Assembly: GCA_900107185.1 (NCBI GenBank)
Contig: FNPA01000004.1
Location: 1 to 64,000 of the forward strand
Origin: Ruminococcaceae bacterium YAD3003
GTDB lineage: Bacteria; Bacillota; Clostridia; Saccharofermentanales; Saccharofermentanaceae
Length of the DNA stretch: 64,000 nucleotides
Direction of reading: 5' to 3'
In this document: positions 33,697-42,781 of the stretch, one piece after another
How the letters are laid out: each line of letters begins with the position of its first letter
How positions within the stretch are numbered: the first letter of the stretch is position 1
The notes under the pieces: model-generated
What the model saw: the letters and a program-made list of their open reading frames with translations, nothing else
Database searches by the model: none
Told to the model about the DNA's origin: nothing
Translations under genes and position numbers: made by a program

Positions 33697-35325
33697 ATGA
33701 GACGTGGCGGAGGCGTTCTTATGCACATCAGTTCACTCCCGGGACCGTTCGGAACGGGCGTGATAGGACAGGAAGCGGTTGAATTTGCTAAGCAGCTTGC
33801 TTCTCAGGGAATGAAGTATTGGCAGGTTCTGCCGTTTTCATATCCGGGAATGGGTAATTCACCATATCAGAGTTTTTCCGCATTCGCTGGAAACTGGCTC
33901 TTTATCGATCCGAGAAGACTTGAGAAGCGAGGCCTTCTCACACCTGCTGAAGTCCAGCAGGCTGAATATACACAGAACAAGTGGAGAATCGATTACGATT
34001 TCCTGAGAACGAACAGAGATGAACTGTTGAGAAAGGCTTTCGAGCGTGCAGATAAAGAATTGCTCGCTAAGGCAGACAAGTTCATTAAAGAGAATAAATG
34101 GGTGCAGGATGTTGCCGCATACCAGACAGTAAAGGATGCTGACTTCGGTAAGCCGTGGTGGGAGTGGTCCGATTCAAGACTTCGTAACTACGATAAGGCA
34201 GCGGTATCAGAACTGAAGAATAATCCTAATTACAGATATCACGGCTTTGTCCAGTATTTGTTCTTCGATGAGTGGGCACAGATCAAGAAGGAGATCAACG
34301 ATCTGGGTATCTCCATCATCGGTGATATTCCTTTCTATGTATCAGGTGATTCAGCTGATGTCTGGGCGAGCAGAGAATTGTTTAAGATGGCTTCTGCAAC
34401 CAAAGTAAACAAGGTCCTCAAGGATTATGAGAAGGCTCTGGATAAATATAAAAAGGCAGTCGAGAGCGGCAAGACCGAAGATAAAGACGGTGAGCCATTG
34501 AAGGAACCGAGAAAGCCAAAGCAGGAAGCTCTTATTTTCGAGTGTGTTGCAGGAGTACCTCCGGATTATTTCTGCGCAGACGGCCAGCTCTGGGGCAACC
34601 CCATCTATGACTGGAAGAAGATGAAAGAAGACCACTATGCATGGTGGATGAGCAGACTTGAAGATAACTTCAAACTCTTTGATTATCTGAGAATCGATCA
34701 CTTCCGTGCGTTCTCATCTTACTGCGAGATCGATGCTAATGCAGATACCGCAAGAGACGGTAAGTGGATACCTGGCCCCGGTCTTGATTTCTTCGACGCA
34801 TACGACAAGAAGTTTAATGACAGATCCAGACTTATCGCAGAAGATTTAGGTGAAGTTACACCTGATCTGGCAGAGTTTATGGGTAAGGTCGGAATCCCCG
34901 GAATGCGCGTAATGGAGTTCGCATTCTATCCGGGTGACAACAGTTCTTTCCTCCCTCATAACTTCGATAACAACTGTGTTGCTTATACAGGAACACACGA
35001 TAACACGACTCTCTTAGGATGGCTCTGGGACAGCCCGGAGGAAGTCCGAAGAACATGTCTCGAATACTGCGGTTTCGCAGGCGACAATTGGGGTGACGGC
35101 GGTTCACACAGCCCTTCATGCAGAGCGATCATCAAGACTCTGTGGATGAGCCATGCCGACGTAGCAATTATTCCTGTTCAGGACATGTTGGGTTACGGTG
35201 GTGATACCAGAATGAATATTCCGGGAACACCTACGGGCAACTGGGTCGTAAGGTTCACAAAAGAGGATTTCGATTCGATAGATAACGATTGGTACAGAAA
35301 TCTCAACAGAATCTACTTCAGATAA
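33697..35325 (+). CDS. malQ: 4-alpha-glucanotransferase (amylomaltase)
   Basis: 542 residues, GH77. The N-terminus MRRGGGVLMHISSLPGPFGTG and SPYQSFSAFAGN are diagnostic. The catalytic nucleophile Asp is in YLRIDHFRAF, the acid/base Glu in LIAEDLGEVTPD and a further Asp in YTGTHDNTT. A Lys/Glu-rich insertion of about 45 residues (roughly 230-275, DYEKALDKYKKAVESG...) separates WASRELFKM from VAGVPPDYFCADGQLWGNP and is absent in typical members. The enzyme rearranges maltodextrins during glycogen or starch use. Confidence 0.95.
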   Translation: MRRGGGVLMHISSLPGPFGTGVIGQEAVEFAKQLASQGMKYWQVLPFSYPGMGNSPYQSFSAFAGNWLFIDPRRLEKRGLLTPAEVQQAEYTQNKWRIDYDFLRTNRDELLRKAFERADKELLAKADKFIKENKWVQDVAAYQTVKDADFGKPWWEWSDSRLRNYDKAAVSELKNNPNYRYHGFVQYLFFDEWAQIKKEINDLGISIIGDIPFYVSGDSADVWASRELFKMASATKVNKVLKDYEKALDKYKKAVESGKTEDKDGEPLKEPRKPKQEALIFECVAGVPPDYFCADGQLWGNPIYDWKKMKEDHYAWWMSRLEDNFKLFDYLRIDHFRAFSSYCEIDANADTARDGKWIPGPGLDFFDAYDKKFNDRSRLIAEDLGEVTPDLAEFMGKVGIPGMRVMEFAFYPGDNSSFLPHNFDNNCVAYTGTHDNTTLLGWLWDSPEEVRRTCLEYCGFAGDNWGDGGSHSPSCRAIIKTLWMSHADVAIIPVQDMLGYGGDTRMNIPGTPTGNWVVRFTKEDFDSIDNDWYRNLNRIYFR

Positions 35326-35335
35326 GAATCATGAT

Positions 35336-35369
35336 TGCAGACATCCTTTTATGATGTCTGCAAAATATT
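35336..35369 (+). terminator. Hairpin terminator after malQ
   Basis: TGCAGACATC (35336-35345) pairs perfectly with GATGTCTGCA (35353-35362), followed by AAATATTTT. Confidence 0.7.
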
Positions 35370-35387
35370 TTATTAAGGAGAATGCGT

Positions 35388-36926
35388 ATGAAATATATTC
35401 TTTGTATCGACCAGGGAACAACATCCACGAAGGCATTTCTTCTTGATGAAAAAGGCAATCTCTCTGAAGGTGCTCATGTGCCTTTTAAGCAATACTATCC
35501 CCAGCCGGGATGGGTAAGCCACGATGCAGAAGAGATTTATATTTCAGTTCTTAAAGCATGCTCAATGATATTGGCAGATCATCCTGAAGCGAAGGGCAAT
35601 ATTGCATGCATGGGTATAACCAATCAGCGTGAAACGACAATTGCATTCTCGCCTTCTGGAAAGCCTTTTACCAAAGCTATCGTATGGCAGTGCAGAAGAA
35701 CAGCCGATATCTGCAGACGTCCTGAAATAAAGGAACAGAGCAGAAGGATTACTGAGGTAACAGGTCTTAAGATCGATCCTTATTTCTCAGCTACGAAAAT
35801 GATCTGGTTCCTGGAAAATATCAGAAGTCTGAGAGAACGCTGTGCGATGGGCGAATGCTATCTGTCAACGATCGATGGCTTTTTGGTATACAGACTCACG
35901 GGCGGTAAGAGTTATGCTTCTGACTATTCTAACTGCTCAAGAACCATGCTCTTTGATATTGCACAGAAGAGATATGATCTCGACTTTTTGGATCTGTTCG
36001 GAATCCCGATCAATACTCTCGCAAAACCTATGGAATCCTGTGCTGATTATGGCGAGATCGCTCTTAATGAAGAATATCTCAAAGACAACGGTTTTGATGA
36101 TACGGAGATAGATAATCTCCTGTCGGTCAACGGTGTTCATATTACAGGTGTCCTGGGTGACCAGCCGGCAGCATTGCTCGGACAGAACGCAATAAGCAAA
36201 GGCGATTCCAAGACCACATACGGAACGGGAAGTTTCACTCTCATGAATCTTGGAACCGAACCTGTATTCTCCAAAAACGGACTTCTTACATCATGCGCAT
36301 GGTCCATTAACGGAGTGACAAATTATGCTTTGGAAGGAAGTATATTCCAGGCAGGTTCTGTCATCAGCTGGCTCAAAGATGAGCTCGGATTTATCGAAAA
36401 TCCTAAAGATTGTGATGATTTTTGCAATTCCATTGAAGACACCGGCGGTGTATATTTAGTTCCGGCATTTACGGGTTTGGGTGCGCCTTACTGGAAGCCT
36501 GATGCAAGAGGTGTTTTAACGGGCCTTACCAGAGGAACCGGCAGAGCTCAGATCATCAGAGCCGGCGTTGAATCGATTGCTTATCAGGTTACAGAACTTG
36601 TTAACCTTATGACTGATGATACAGGCATCAAGGCCGGACAAATGAAAGTTGACGGCGGAGTCTGTGCGAGCAGCTTCCTCATGCAGCTTCAGTCTGATCT
36701 TCTGGGTGTCACAATCACCAGAGCGTTAAGTGACGAGATGACCGCCATGGGTGCAGGACTGGCTGCAGGAATTCAGGCCGGAATTTTCGAGTCTGTTGAA
36801 CAGACAAGTGAGTTCTATAAGGCAGGTGCTTCTTACGAACCTAAAATGTCAGCATTTGAAGTATCCGAGAAGATGGAGGGATATCGTTCAGCCGTAAGAG
36901 CAACACTTCTTTCCGGTAACGACTGA
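35388..36926 (+). CDS. glpK: Glycerol kinase
   Basis: 512 residues from ATG 35388, which has AAGGAG 8 bp upstream (another ATG at 35382 is too close). FGGY-family motifs: CIDQGTTSTKAFLLDEKG (ATP), NQRETT, GVLGDQPAALLGQ, KTTYGTGSFTLMN and the C-terminal VDGGVCASSFLMQLQSDLLG. It phosphorylates glycerol to glycerol-3-phosphate. No glycerol facilitator or GlpD is adjacent; the AEC transporter follows 4 bp after its stop, so the two are one operon. Confidence 0.95.
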   Translation: MKYILCIDQGTTSTKAFLLDEKGNLSEGAHVPFKQYYPQPGWVSHDAEEIYISVLKACSMILADHPEAKGNIACMGITNQRETTIAFSPSGKPFTKAIVWQCRRTADICRRPEIKEQSRRITEVTGLKIDPYFSATKMIWFLENIRSLRERCAMGECYLSTIDGFLVYRLTGGKSYASDYSNCSRTMLFDIAQKRYDLDFLDLFGIPINTLAKPMESCADYGEIALNEEYLKDNGFDDTEIDNLLSVNGVHITGVLGDQPAALLGQNAISKGDSKTTYGTGSFTLMNLGTEPVFSKNGLLTSCAWSINGVTNYALEGSIFQAGSVISWLKDELGFIENPKDCDDFCNSIEDTGGVYLVPAFTGLGAPYWKPDARGVLTGLTRGTGRAQIIRAGVESIAYQVTELVNLMTDDTGIKAGQMKVDGGVCASSFLMQLQSDLLGVTITRALSDEMTAMGAGLAAGIQAGIFESVEQTSEFYKAGASYEPKMSAFEVSEKMEGYRSAVRATLLSGND

Positions 36927-36930
36927 TTTA

Positions 36931-37860
36931 ATGGTTCAGGTTTATATTGTATTTTTCAAGATATTCGTTTTTCTGCTTTTAGGTTTTGCGTTAAACAAAT
37001 CCAAAGTGATCAATAGCACCGGAGAGCGTGCATTATCGGATATCCTGCTTAAGGCTGTTCTGCCTTTCATGATAATCAATTCCAGCCAGCATACTTATTC
37101 GACTGACGCTGTGAACGGAATGATCGCATGTGCTGCAATTGCTGTGGGTTACTATGCAATATCTCTTATCGCACTGAGATTATCTCTGAAGAAGGTAAAT
37201 ATCCTTGAAGATGAGAAGAGAATAATGATCACCTGCACGGTCTTTGCTAATACAGGCTTTGTAGGGTTCCCTCTGATGGAAGCTCTATATGGCAGTTATG
37301 GTCTTTTGCTCGCAGCAGTCTTTAATCTTTGCTACAACCTTTTCTTTTACACATATGCAGTTTATCTGTTCTCGAAGAAGCCCAAATTTGCTTTGCTCGA
37401 CATGTTTAAGAGTTCGGTTTCTGTTGCATCGATCGTTGCGATCATCATGTTTATCATCCCGTGGAGAATGCCCGGATTTATTACCGATACTTTTAAGCTC
37501 ATAGGTGACATGACTGTTCCTATGTCGATGATCGTAATGGGTTCCATGCTCGCAAGTGTTAATATTAAAAAGCTGCTTACGGATAAGAAGGCATATGTGG
37601 TATCTGCGTTAAGACTCATTGTTTTACCGGGCCTTGTTATGGGTGCCGTGCTGCTTTTGTCGAACTGGTTTACAATAGCACCGGAGACAAAGAGCGTAGC
37701 CGTTCTCATGTGTGCTTTGCCCTGCGGCTCAATGAATGTTATATTTGCCGAGAATTACGAAGTGGCACCACATTTTTCTGCACGCACGGTATCATTGTCT
37801 ATGGTATTCATGCTGGTAACGATTATGTTCTGGGCATGGGCAGTTAGAACCGTATTCTAA
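36931..37860 (+). CDS. AEC-family transporter
   Basis: 309 residues with about ten hydrophobic segments. The start MVQVYIVFFKIFVFLLLGFA and SKVINSTGERALSDILLKAVLPF match auxin efflux carrier (AEC) permeases, as does the C-terminal ALPCGSMNVIFAENYE. Members move malate, other organic acids or amino acids by an elevator-like mechanism. Linkage to glpK (4 bp) hints at a substrate tied to glycerol metabolism, but this is only inference. Confidence 0.88.
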   Translation: MVQVYIVFFKIFVFLLLGFALNKSKVINSTGERALSDILLKAVLPFMIINSSQHTYSTDAVNGMIACAAIAVGYYAISLIALRLSLKKVNILEDEKRIMITCTVFANTGFVGFPLMEALYGSYGLLLAAVFNLCYNLFFYTYAVYLFSKKPKFALLDMFKSSVSVASIVAIIMFIIPWRMPGFITDTFKLIGDMTVPMSMIVMGSMLASVNIKKLLTDKKAYVVSALRLIVLPGLVMGAVLLLSNWFTIAPETKSVAVLMCALPCGSMNVIFAENYEVAPHFSARTVSLSMVFMLVTIMFWAWAVRTVF

Positions 37861-37879
37861 GATTAAGAGGATAAAGGAA

Positions 37880-38623
37880 ATGAGTGAGAATTCTAACAAG
37901 ATCGAGAGAATCGAGAATGAGAAGCTGGTAGAACTCTTAGGTTCTATCCGACAGGACAGTTCAGAAGAGAACATGATCGCTGTCCTCAAGGAAGCGGCAG
38001 TTGCTAAATTTCTGGTTCCTGTTGACGGTACGGACGGTAATTACAGCTTCCATGCTGTAAGCGATTCCAAGGGTCTTAAGTATATGGTCGTATACTGCGA
38101 TTCTGACAGTTTCGAAGTTGCTTTCGAGAATAAGAAAGAACCCCAGAATGGTGTAGTTGCAGGATTTGCAGATCTTATAGATGTTGTTATGGCACCCAAG
38201 ATGGATCTGTCAGGATTCGTTATTAATCCGGGTTCGGAGCAGGTTCTTTTCGGTAAAGATATGCTCAAGATGATTGCAGCCCAGATGGGTATCGGAGGCG
38301 ACGGAACCGCGAAGGTTGGTGAACCTGACCGCTATCCGCCGGAACTTAAGAAAGCACTCGAAGGATACCTTCTCATCGAACCCACAGTGTCTGATATCTG
38401 GGTAAGACTTATGCGCGAGAACGGCACAGAACGGTTGATCTGGCTCATTGTCGCTGACGCTGAGGGTGAGGGTGAACCTCTGAAATATACTCTCGATAAC
38501 CTGCGAAAGTATTGTCTGCCATATCTCGATAATATGGATGCCATGGTTGTATCCAGCAAGGAAGAATTCGCACAAAAAGTAATAGCAGGCGTTAAGCCGT
38601 TTGTTTCGGGAAATAAAGACTGA
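37880..38623 (+). CDS. SseB-like protein
   Basis: 247 residues, soluble. The first half (AKFLVPVDGTDGN ... LIDVVMAPKMDLSGFVINPG) fits the SseB N-terminal domain, and the second half (EGYLLIEPTVSDIWVRLM ... KYCLPYLDNMD) fits the SseB C-terminal domain. In Escherichia coli, sseB overexpression increases serine sensitivity; the biochemical role is unknown. It is 20 bp after the AEC gene and almost abuts the next gene, so glpK through 39282 may form one operon. Confidence 0.78.
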   Translation: MSENSNKIERIENEKLVELLGSIRQDSSEENMIAVLKEAAVAKFLVPVDGTDGNYSFHAVSDSKGLKYMVVYCDSDSFEVAFENKKEPQNGVVAGFADLIDVVMAPKMDLSGFVINPGSEQVLFGKDMLKMIAAQMGIGGDGTAKVGEPDRYPPELKKALEGYLLIEPTVSDIWVRLMRENGTERLIWLIVADAEGEGEPLKYTLDNLRKYCLPYLDNMDAMVVSSKEEFAQKVIAGVKPFVSGNKD

Positions 38624-38625
38624 AC

Positions 38626-39282
38626 ATGAGCAAGGGCAAGACAGGTCTCATTGTATTAACTGTATTGGCGGCAATGTTCTTTCTGTTTGTCGCATTGCTT
38701 TATGGTTCCAGTACGAAAAGACAGGGAGCAATAGACAGAAGAGATGCTCTCGATGACAAATTGGAAGTGGTTCTGGATACGGATATCACTATATATTGGA
38801 TCGGTGAGCCGCCGGCAGAATTGAACGTCTTATCTCCTGTGATCCAGATAGTCTCTTCCGAGAGCGCCAATGAAGAAACCCTCCCTGTAAAGGGACCTGC
38901 GTTCCATACAATTGAATACAATGAAGACGGCCAAATCGTATCAGAGGATATTCCTAAGGATTATCCGAGATATATGATTATCGTTATTTCTGGTACTCCG
39001 AATCTTTCTGACAGAGGTAAAGAAGCGCTTCTTGATGCCATATCCCAAAACGGAGTTCCTGTATTGGCTATAGGTGATGCCGCATCTGAAACTTTATGTG
39101 ACGTTTTGTGTTACACCAGGGTTCATAAAGGAGAAGGCAGTTCACTCTACTATTGCCTTGGTGCCGGATACAAAGAAAACCCTATTTCTGAAGGTGCGGT
39201 TAAGTCCGGTGGAATGGAATTAGCTGAGGCCATTCCTGATCTGATTTCGACTGCAATGACAGACTACAAGCCGCAGGAATAA
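38626..39282 (+). CDS. Membrane-anchored protein of unknown function
   Basis: 218 residues. One N-terminal helix (TGLIVLTVLAAMFFLFVALLY) would anchor it with the domain outside. The rest looks like an alpha/beta fold: strand-like YMIIVISGTPNL and PVLAIGDAASETLCDVL. I do not recognise the family. The start ATG is 3 bp from the SseB-like stop, so it is co-transcribed and presumably translationally coupled. The extracytoplasmic domain shows no catalytic motif that I can identify. Confidence 0.7.
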   Translation: MSKGKTGLIVLTVLAAMFFLFVALLYGSSTKRQGAIDRRDALDDKLEVVLDTDITIYWIGEPPAELNVLSPVIQIVSSESANEETLPVKGPAFHTIEYNEDGQIVSEDIPKDYPRYMIIVISGTPNLSDRGKEALLDAISQNGVPVLAIGDAASETLCDVLCYTRVHKGEGSSLYYCLGAGYKENPISEGAVKSGGMELAEAIPDLISTAMTDYKPQE

Positions 39283-39286
39283 CGGC

Positions 39287-40693
39287 TTAATGACCTCTAT
39301 AAATCAGGAAGCGTCCGTATGAACCGAGAAGTTCACAATTGGCTTCCACATATTCGAGAACGCCTTTCGGGTTTTGCCATCCTTCGTCATAGTAATCGGA
39401 GGCGATGATCACTATCTTGTCTTCACCATTACAGGATTCTTCGACATAGATCATGTGACTTTCAACGCTTCCTCTAAAATTTCCATTGTTGAATAAATCA
39501 TATGGAGGATTAGCAGTTCCGTTCATTAAGCTGACGATGACAGAAGATGATGAGTAGAAAGTAACGGAATAACCGTTTAACTCATACTGATTTACCATCC
39601 ACGACAGGTATGTAAAATCTTCGCACATATCATTACTGACCGGAACGCATTTAAGTTCTGATGCTTCATTGGTAAATGTGCTATTTACAACTCTCGAGAT
39701 TCCTAAGCCGCCGATGCACAGAAATACTACTGCGGATATGAAAACGGTTATAGAGTTGCGGATAACATTTCCCCATTTTCCGTCTAACAGTTTGTACGCG
39801 GGTATCAGAAAATATACCACTGCGAAAGTTACGTGGCTGTAATCGATGATAGGTACAGTTATTACCAGTACCGGTATTCCGATAAGGAAATGGATTAGAG
39901 TGGTTGTGTCTCTCTTTTTTACGAGATTTATGATTTCAACTATTATCTCAGCTGCCAGAAGCAGTAATAAAACAATGGAACTGTTGTAGAATTTTCCGTT
40001 GCTGCTGCCGAAGCTTGTGAGGCTGAAGAGGCAATAATCCCAAAAATCATTAAAAGATGAAGTGACCAGGAAGTAAATCAGAAAAACTGTACATGGAATA
40101 GCAAACCCCACCCCATAGAGAAGGAGATTCTTAGCTTTATTCTCATAAAAAGCAGCGATAACCACGAATAATATAAGCAGCAGAATACATCCGGATGTCT
40201 GTCTTGAGAAAACTGCCAAAGCTGCAAGTGCGCCAAGAATCAGGGCGTGCTTTTTGAATTGTCCATTGGAAGTTACCAGATCGGCCAACAGGGCAATCAG
40301 CAAAAACAGTGTGTTGTATGAAACGTAATCTATTATAAGGATGCTGATTAACACAAACGGGAGTGCCAACAGGCGGTTCTTTGTTTCTGATGCCAACGCC
40401 TTATATAAGACGAAAGATTGTACGGTTACCAAAAGGGAACATGCCAGTCTGTATACAAAAAGTGACCTGTGTGCAAAAAGCGGTAAAGACATGATTATCG
40501 CGAACAACGGAGTCTGAACCATATTGTAATCACGGTAGGGAACTAATCCCATAGTGATCTGTCTCGCGAAATTATAGTTCCATAATTCGTCGAGAGAAAC
40601 TAAATTGTTCATACATATATGCAGGAGTGATGCTGTCAAGATAACGGCAAAAGCTATTAATTCAGTATATGATTTTTTGCTTCCGGTCTTCAT
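39287..40693 (-). CDS. Polytopic membrane protein, glycosyltransferase-like
   Basis: 468 residues from ATG 40693, which follows GGAGAG; a longer frame upstream lacks a ribosome site. About ten membrane helices are evident. The first loop carries LVSLDELWNYNFARQITMGL, then VPYRDYNMVQTPLF, resembling the Asp-Glu region of GT39/ArnT-type glycosyltransferases that use lipid-linked sugars. A C-terminal extracytoplasmic domain ends SYGRFLIYRGH. A role in decorating cell-wall polymers or lipids is a reasonable guess. It is convergent with the membrane-anchored gene at 38626 and divergent from xpt. Confidence 0.7.
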   Translation of the reverse strand: MKTGSKKSYTELIAFAVILTASLLHICMNNLVSLDELWNYNFARQITMGLVPYRDYNMVQTPLFAIIMSLPLFAHRSLFVYRLACSLLVTVQSFVLYKALASETKNRLLALPFVLISILIIDYVSYNTLFLLIALLADLVTSNGQFKKHALILGALAALAVFSRQTSGCILLLILFVVIAAFYENKAKNLLLYGVGFAIPCTVFLIYFLVTSSFNDFWDYCLFSLTSFGSSNGKFYNSSIVLLLLLAAEIIVEIINLVKKRDTTTLIHFLIGIPVLVITVPIIDYSHVTFAVVYFLIPAYKLLDGKWGNVIRNSITVFISAVVFLCIGGLGISRVVNSTFTNEASELKCVPVSNDMCEDFTYLSWMVNQYELNGYSVTFYSSSSVIVSLMNGTANPPYDLFNNGNFRGSVESHMIYVEESCNGEDKIVIIASDYYDEGWQNPKGVLEYVEANCELLGSYGRFLIYRGH

Positions 40694-40814
40694 TTTCAGA
40701 TAATCTCTCCAAAGAATTTTATATATTATTACATATTTTCCGGAGCATGCTGTATAGAGGTGGGAATACCGGGGTGGAATGAGATTTTTCGGTGATTCCG
40801 GGCTCAAAATGTGC

Positions 40815-40864
40815 GAATTGTTGAAACAATTCAAATTGACACGCATTTGTAATAATAATATTAT
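40815..40864 (+). promoter_or_regulatory. xpt promoter with upstream operator-like palindrome
   Basis: TTGACA (40836-40841) and TATTAT (40859-40864) are separated by exactly 17 bp, a near-consensus promoter. Just upstream is the palindrome GAATTGTT-GA-AACAATTC (40815-40832), a likely operator. The message would start near 40871, leaving a leader of about 25 bases, too short for a purine riboswitch. Confidence 0.75.
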
Positions 40865-40893
40865 TATTAGGTGTTGAAAATCCTTGTGGGGAG

Positions 40894-41475
40894 GTGATTT
40901 TTATCCGCGCGTTAGAGCAGAAAATCCTTGCAGAAGGTAAGATCCTGCCGGGCGAAGTGCTCAAGGTGGGAAGTTTTCTCAACCAGCAGATAGACACAAA
41001 ACTTCTTAAGGATATGGGCGACGAGATTGCCAGACTTTATGAGGGTAACAATGTTACAAAGGTCTTGACTATTGAGTCTTCGGGCATTGCCATAGCTTAT
41101 GCGGCAGGTCTCGCGATGGGTCTTCCCGTTGTATTTGCCAAGAAGCACTCGAGCTCAAATCTCTCCGGAAACATCCTCACATCCCAGGTTTATTCCTATA
41201 CTCATCAGCAAACTTACGACATCATGGTATCGGGTGATTACATCACAAGTAATGACACGGTGCTTATTGTCGATGATTTCCTTGCGAAGGGAAATGCTCT
41301 GAAGGGGCTGATCGATATTGTAAACCAGGCAGGCGCAAAACTTGCCGGCTGTGCTATTGCCATTGAAAAAGGCTTTCAGGGCGGCGGAGATGAATTGCGT
41401 GCAAAGGGAGTAAGGGTTGAGTCACTGGCCATCATCGATAAGATGACAGATGACTCTTTGGAATTCAGATCCTGA
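40894..41475 (+). CDS. xpt: Xanthine phosphoribosyltransferase
   Basis: About 190 residues, typical for Xpt. It salvages xanthine to XMP. Family marks: ALEQKIL, GEVLKVGSFLNQQIDTKLL, LTIESSGIAIAYAAGLAMG and the PRPP motif VLIVDDFLAKGNAL. The start is odd. GTG 40894 is the only canonical codon, but it lies inside the Shine-Dalgarno stretch GGGGAGGTGAT (40888-40898). The ATC codon at 40903 lies 8 bp after GGAGG and begins IRALEQKIL, matching where family proteins start (M-x-A/L-L). The gene is followed 67 bp later by a nucleoside importer. Confidence 0.93.
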   Translation: MIFIRALEQKILAEGKILPGEVLKVGSFLNQQIDTKLLKDMGDEIARLYEGNNVTKVLTIESSGIAIAYAAGLAMGLPVVFAKKHSSSNLSGNILTSQVYSYTHQQTYDIMVSGDYITSNDTVLIVDDFLAKGNALKGLIDIVNQAGAKLAGCAIAIEKGFQGGGDELRAKGVRVESLAIIDKMTDDSLEFRS

Positions 41476-41500
41476 CATGACCTGGATCAACTAATTTTTG

Positions 41501-41519
41501 ATATGCACATTTTGCATAT
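41501..41519. promoter_or_regulatory. Inverted repeat upstream of the nucleoside-binding lipoprotein
   Basis: ATATGCA (41501-41507) and TGCATAT (41513-41519) form a perfect dyad with a 5-base centre, 24 bp before the start codon. It may be an operator for the transporter genes. There is no T tract, so it is not a terminator. Confidence 0.45.
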
Positions 41520-41542
41520 AGATATTTTATTGGAGGCAGTTT

Positions 41543-42751
41543 ATGAAAAAACTCTTTTCGATGTTAGTAGCTGCTGCACTCGCAGTTACTTCAGTTTTCG
41601 CCATGGCGGGCTGTTCAGCTAATGGGGGCAAGAGCGAGAACAAGGCATCTGACTTCAAGGTAGGTGCAATCTACATCAACAGCCAGAACGATACTTCAGG
41701 TTATACCTATGCTCATCATCATGGTATTACTGAAGCAATGAAGCAGGTAGGTCTTGATCCTGCTAAGGATCTCTACATCGTAGACAACGTACCTGAGGAT
41801 GACGAGAAGGTTAAGCAGGCTATCGACCAGCTCGCTGGTAACGGCTGCAACATCATTTTCGGTATCAGCTTCGGTTACCTCAACGCTTTCGATGAGAAGG
41901 CTAAGGAATATCCGGACATCATCTTCTCACACGCTACCGGCTATCTTTCTAACGACAAGAACTTCAACAACTATTTCGGAAGAATTTACCAGGCTCGTTA
42001 CCTTGCTGGTATTGCAGCTGGTTATAAGTCTCTTGCAACAGGCAACAACAATCTCGGATATGTTTCTGCTTGGGGTACAGAGTATGCTGAGACATGCTCA
42101 GGTATCAATGCTTTCGCAATGGGCGCGTTGTCAGTAAACCCTGATGCAGAGGTTTTCGTTTACGAGATTTCAACATGGGGTGACCAGGAGAAGGAGAGAC
42201 AGGCAGCTGAGCTCCTTATCGACACATACGGATGCGGCGTTATCGCTCAGCACTGTGACTCTGCTCAGCCTCAGATCGTTGCTAACGAGAAGGGCGTTTT
42301 CGGATGCGGATACAACTCAGATATGACAAAAGAAGCTCCTAATGCTCACCTCACAGCACCTGTTTGGAACTGGGATGCATACTATGCAACAGCTATGAAG
42401 GCAGCTATGGAGAATCCTGATACATTCATGACAACAGTAGGTAACTACTATGAAGGTCTCAATGCAGGTCTCGTTGACGTTTCTGCTCTTTCTGCTAACT
42501 GCGAGCCTGAGACAAAGGAAGCTATCGAGCTTGCTAAGGATCTTATGAAGTCTGGTAAGTGGGATGTATTCTCCGGCGTTAAGCTCACATTCTCCGGTGC
42601 AGCTGGTTCAGTTGCAGTAGCTCAGTCTGATGCAGCTCTCGTTGCTAATGATGGTACAGAGATCGTTGCAGCTGGCGGCGCTTCTGTTGATGACGGCGTA
42701 ATCCAGGGTTCAATGAACTACTATGTAGAAGGCGTTACTCAGGTTAACTGA
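41543..42751 (+). CDS. BMP-family (PnrA-like) nucleoside-binding lipoprotein
   Basis: 402 residues. Signal MKKLFSMLVAAALAVTSVF ends in the lipobox AMAGCSA. The BMP fold is recognisable: KVGAIYINSQNDTSGYTYAHH, IIFGISFGYLNAFDEKAKEYPDI, and YQARYLAGIAAG. GGAGG precedes the start. This protein is the extracellular receptor of the importer made of the next three genes and, with xpt upstream, is best read as a purine nucleoside receptor, as for PnrA/BmpA and YufN. The exact base preference is not visible. Confidence 0.93.
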   Translation: MKKLFSMLVAAALAVTSVFAMAGCSANGGKSENKASDFKVGAIYINSQNDTSGYTYAHHHGITEAMKQVGLDPAKDLYIVDNVPEDDEKVKQAIDQLAGNGCNIIFGISFGYLNAFDEKAKEYPDIIFSHATGYLSNDKNFNNYFGRIYQARYLAGIAAGYKSLATGNNNLGYVSAWGTEYAETCSGINAFAMGALSVNPDAEVFVYEISTWGDQEKERQAAELLIDTYGCGVIAQHCDSAQPQIVANEKGVFGCGYNSDMTKEAPNAHLTAPVWNWDAYYATAMKAAMENPDTFMTTVGNYYEGLNAGLVDVSALSANCEPETKEAIELAKDLMKSGKWDVFSGVKLTFSGAAGSVAVAQSDAALVANDGTEIVAAGGASVDDGVIQGSMNYYVEGVTQVN

Positions 42752-42781
42752 TAACAAATAATTTGTTTTGAGGGGTGTTTT

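Noticed and set aside
40700-40893. Guanine/xanthine riboswitch before xpt
   Set aside because: The leader after the promoter is about 25 bases and none of the conserved purine riboswitch loops are present.
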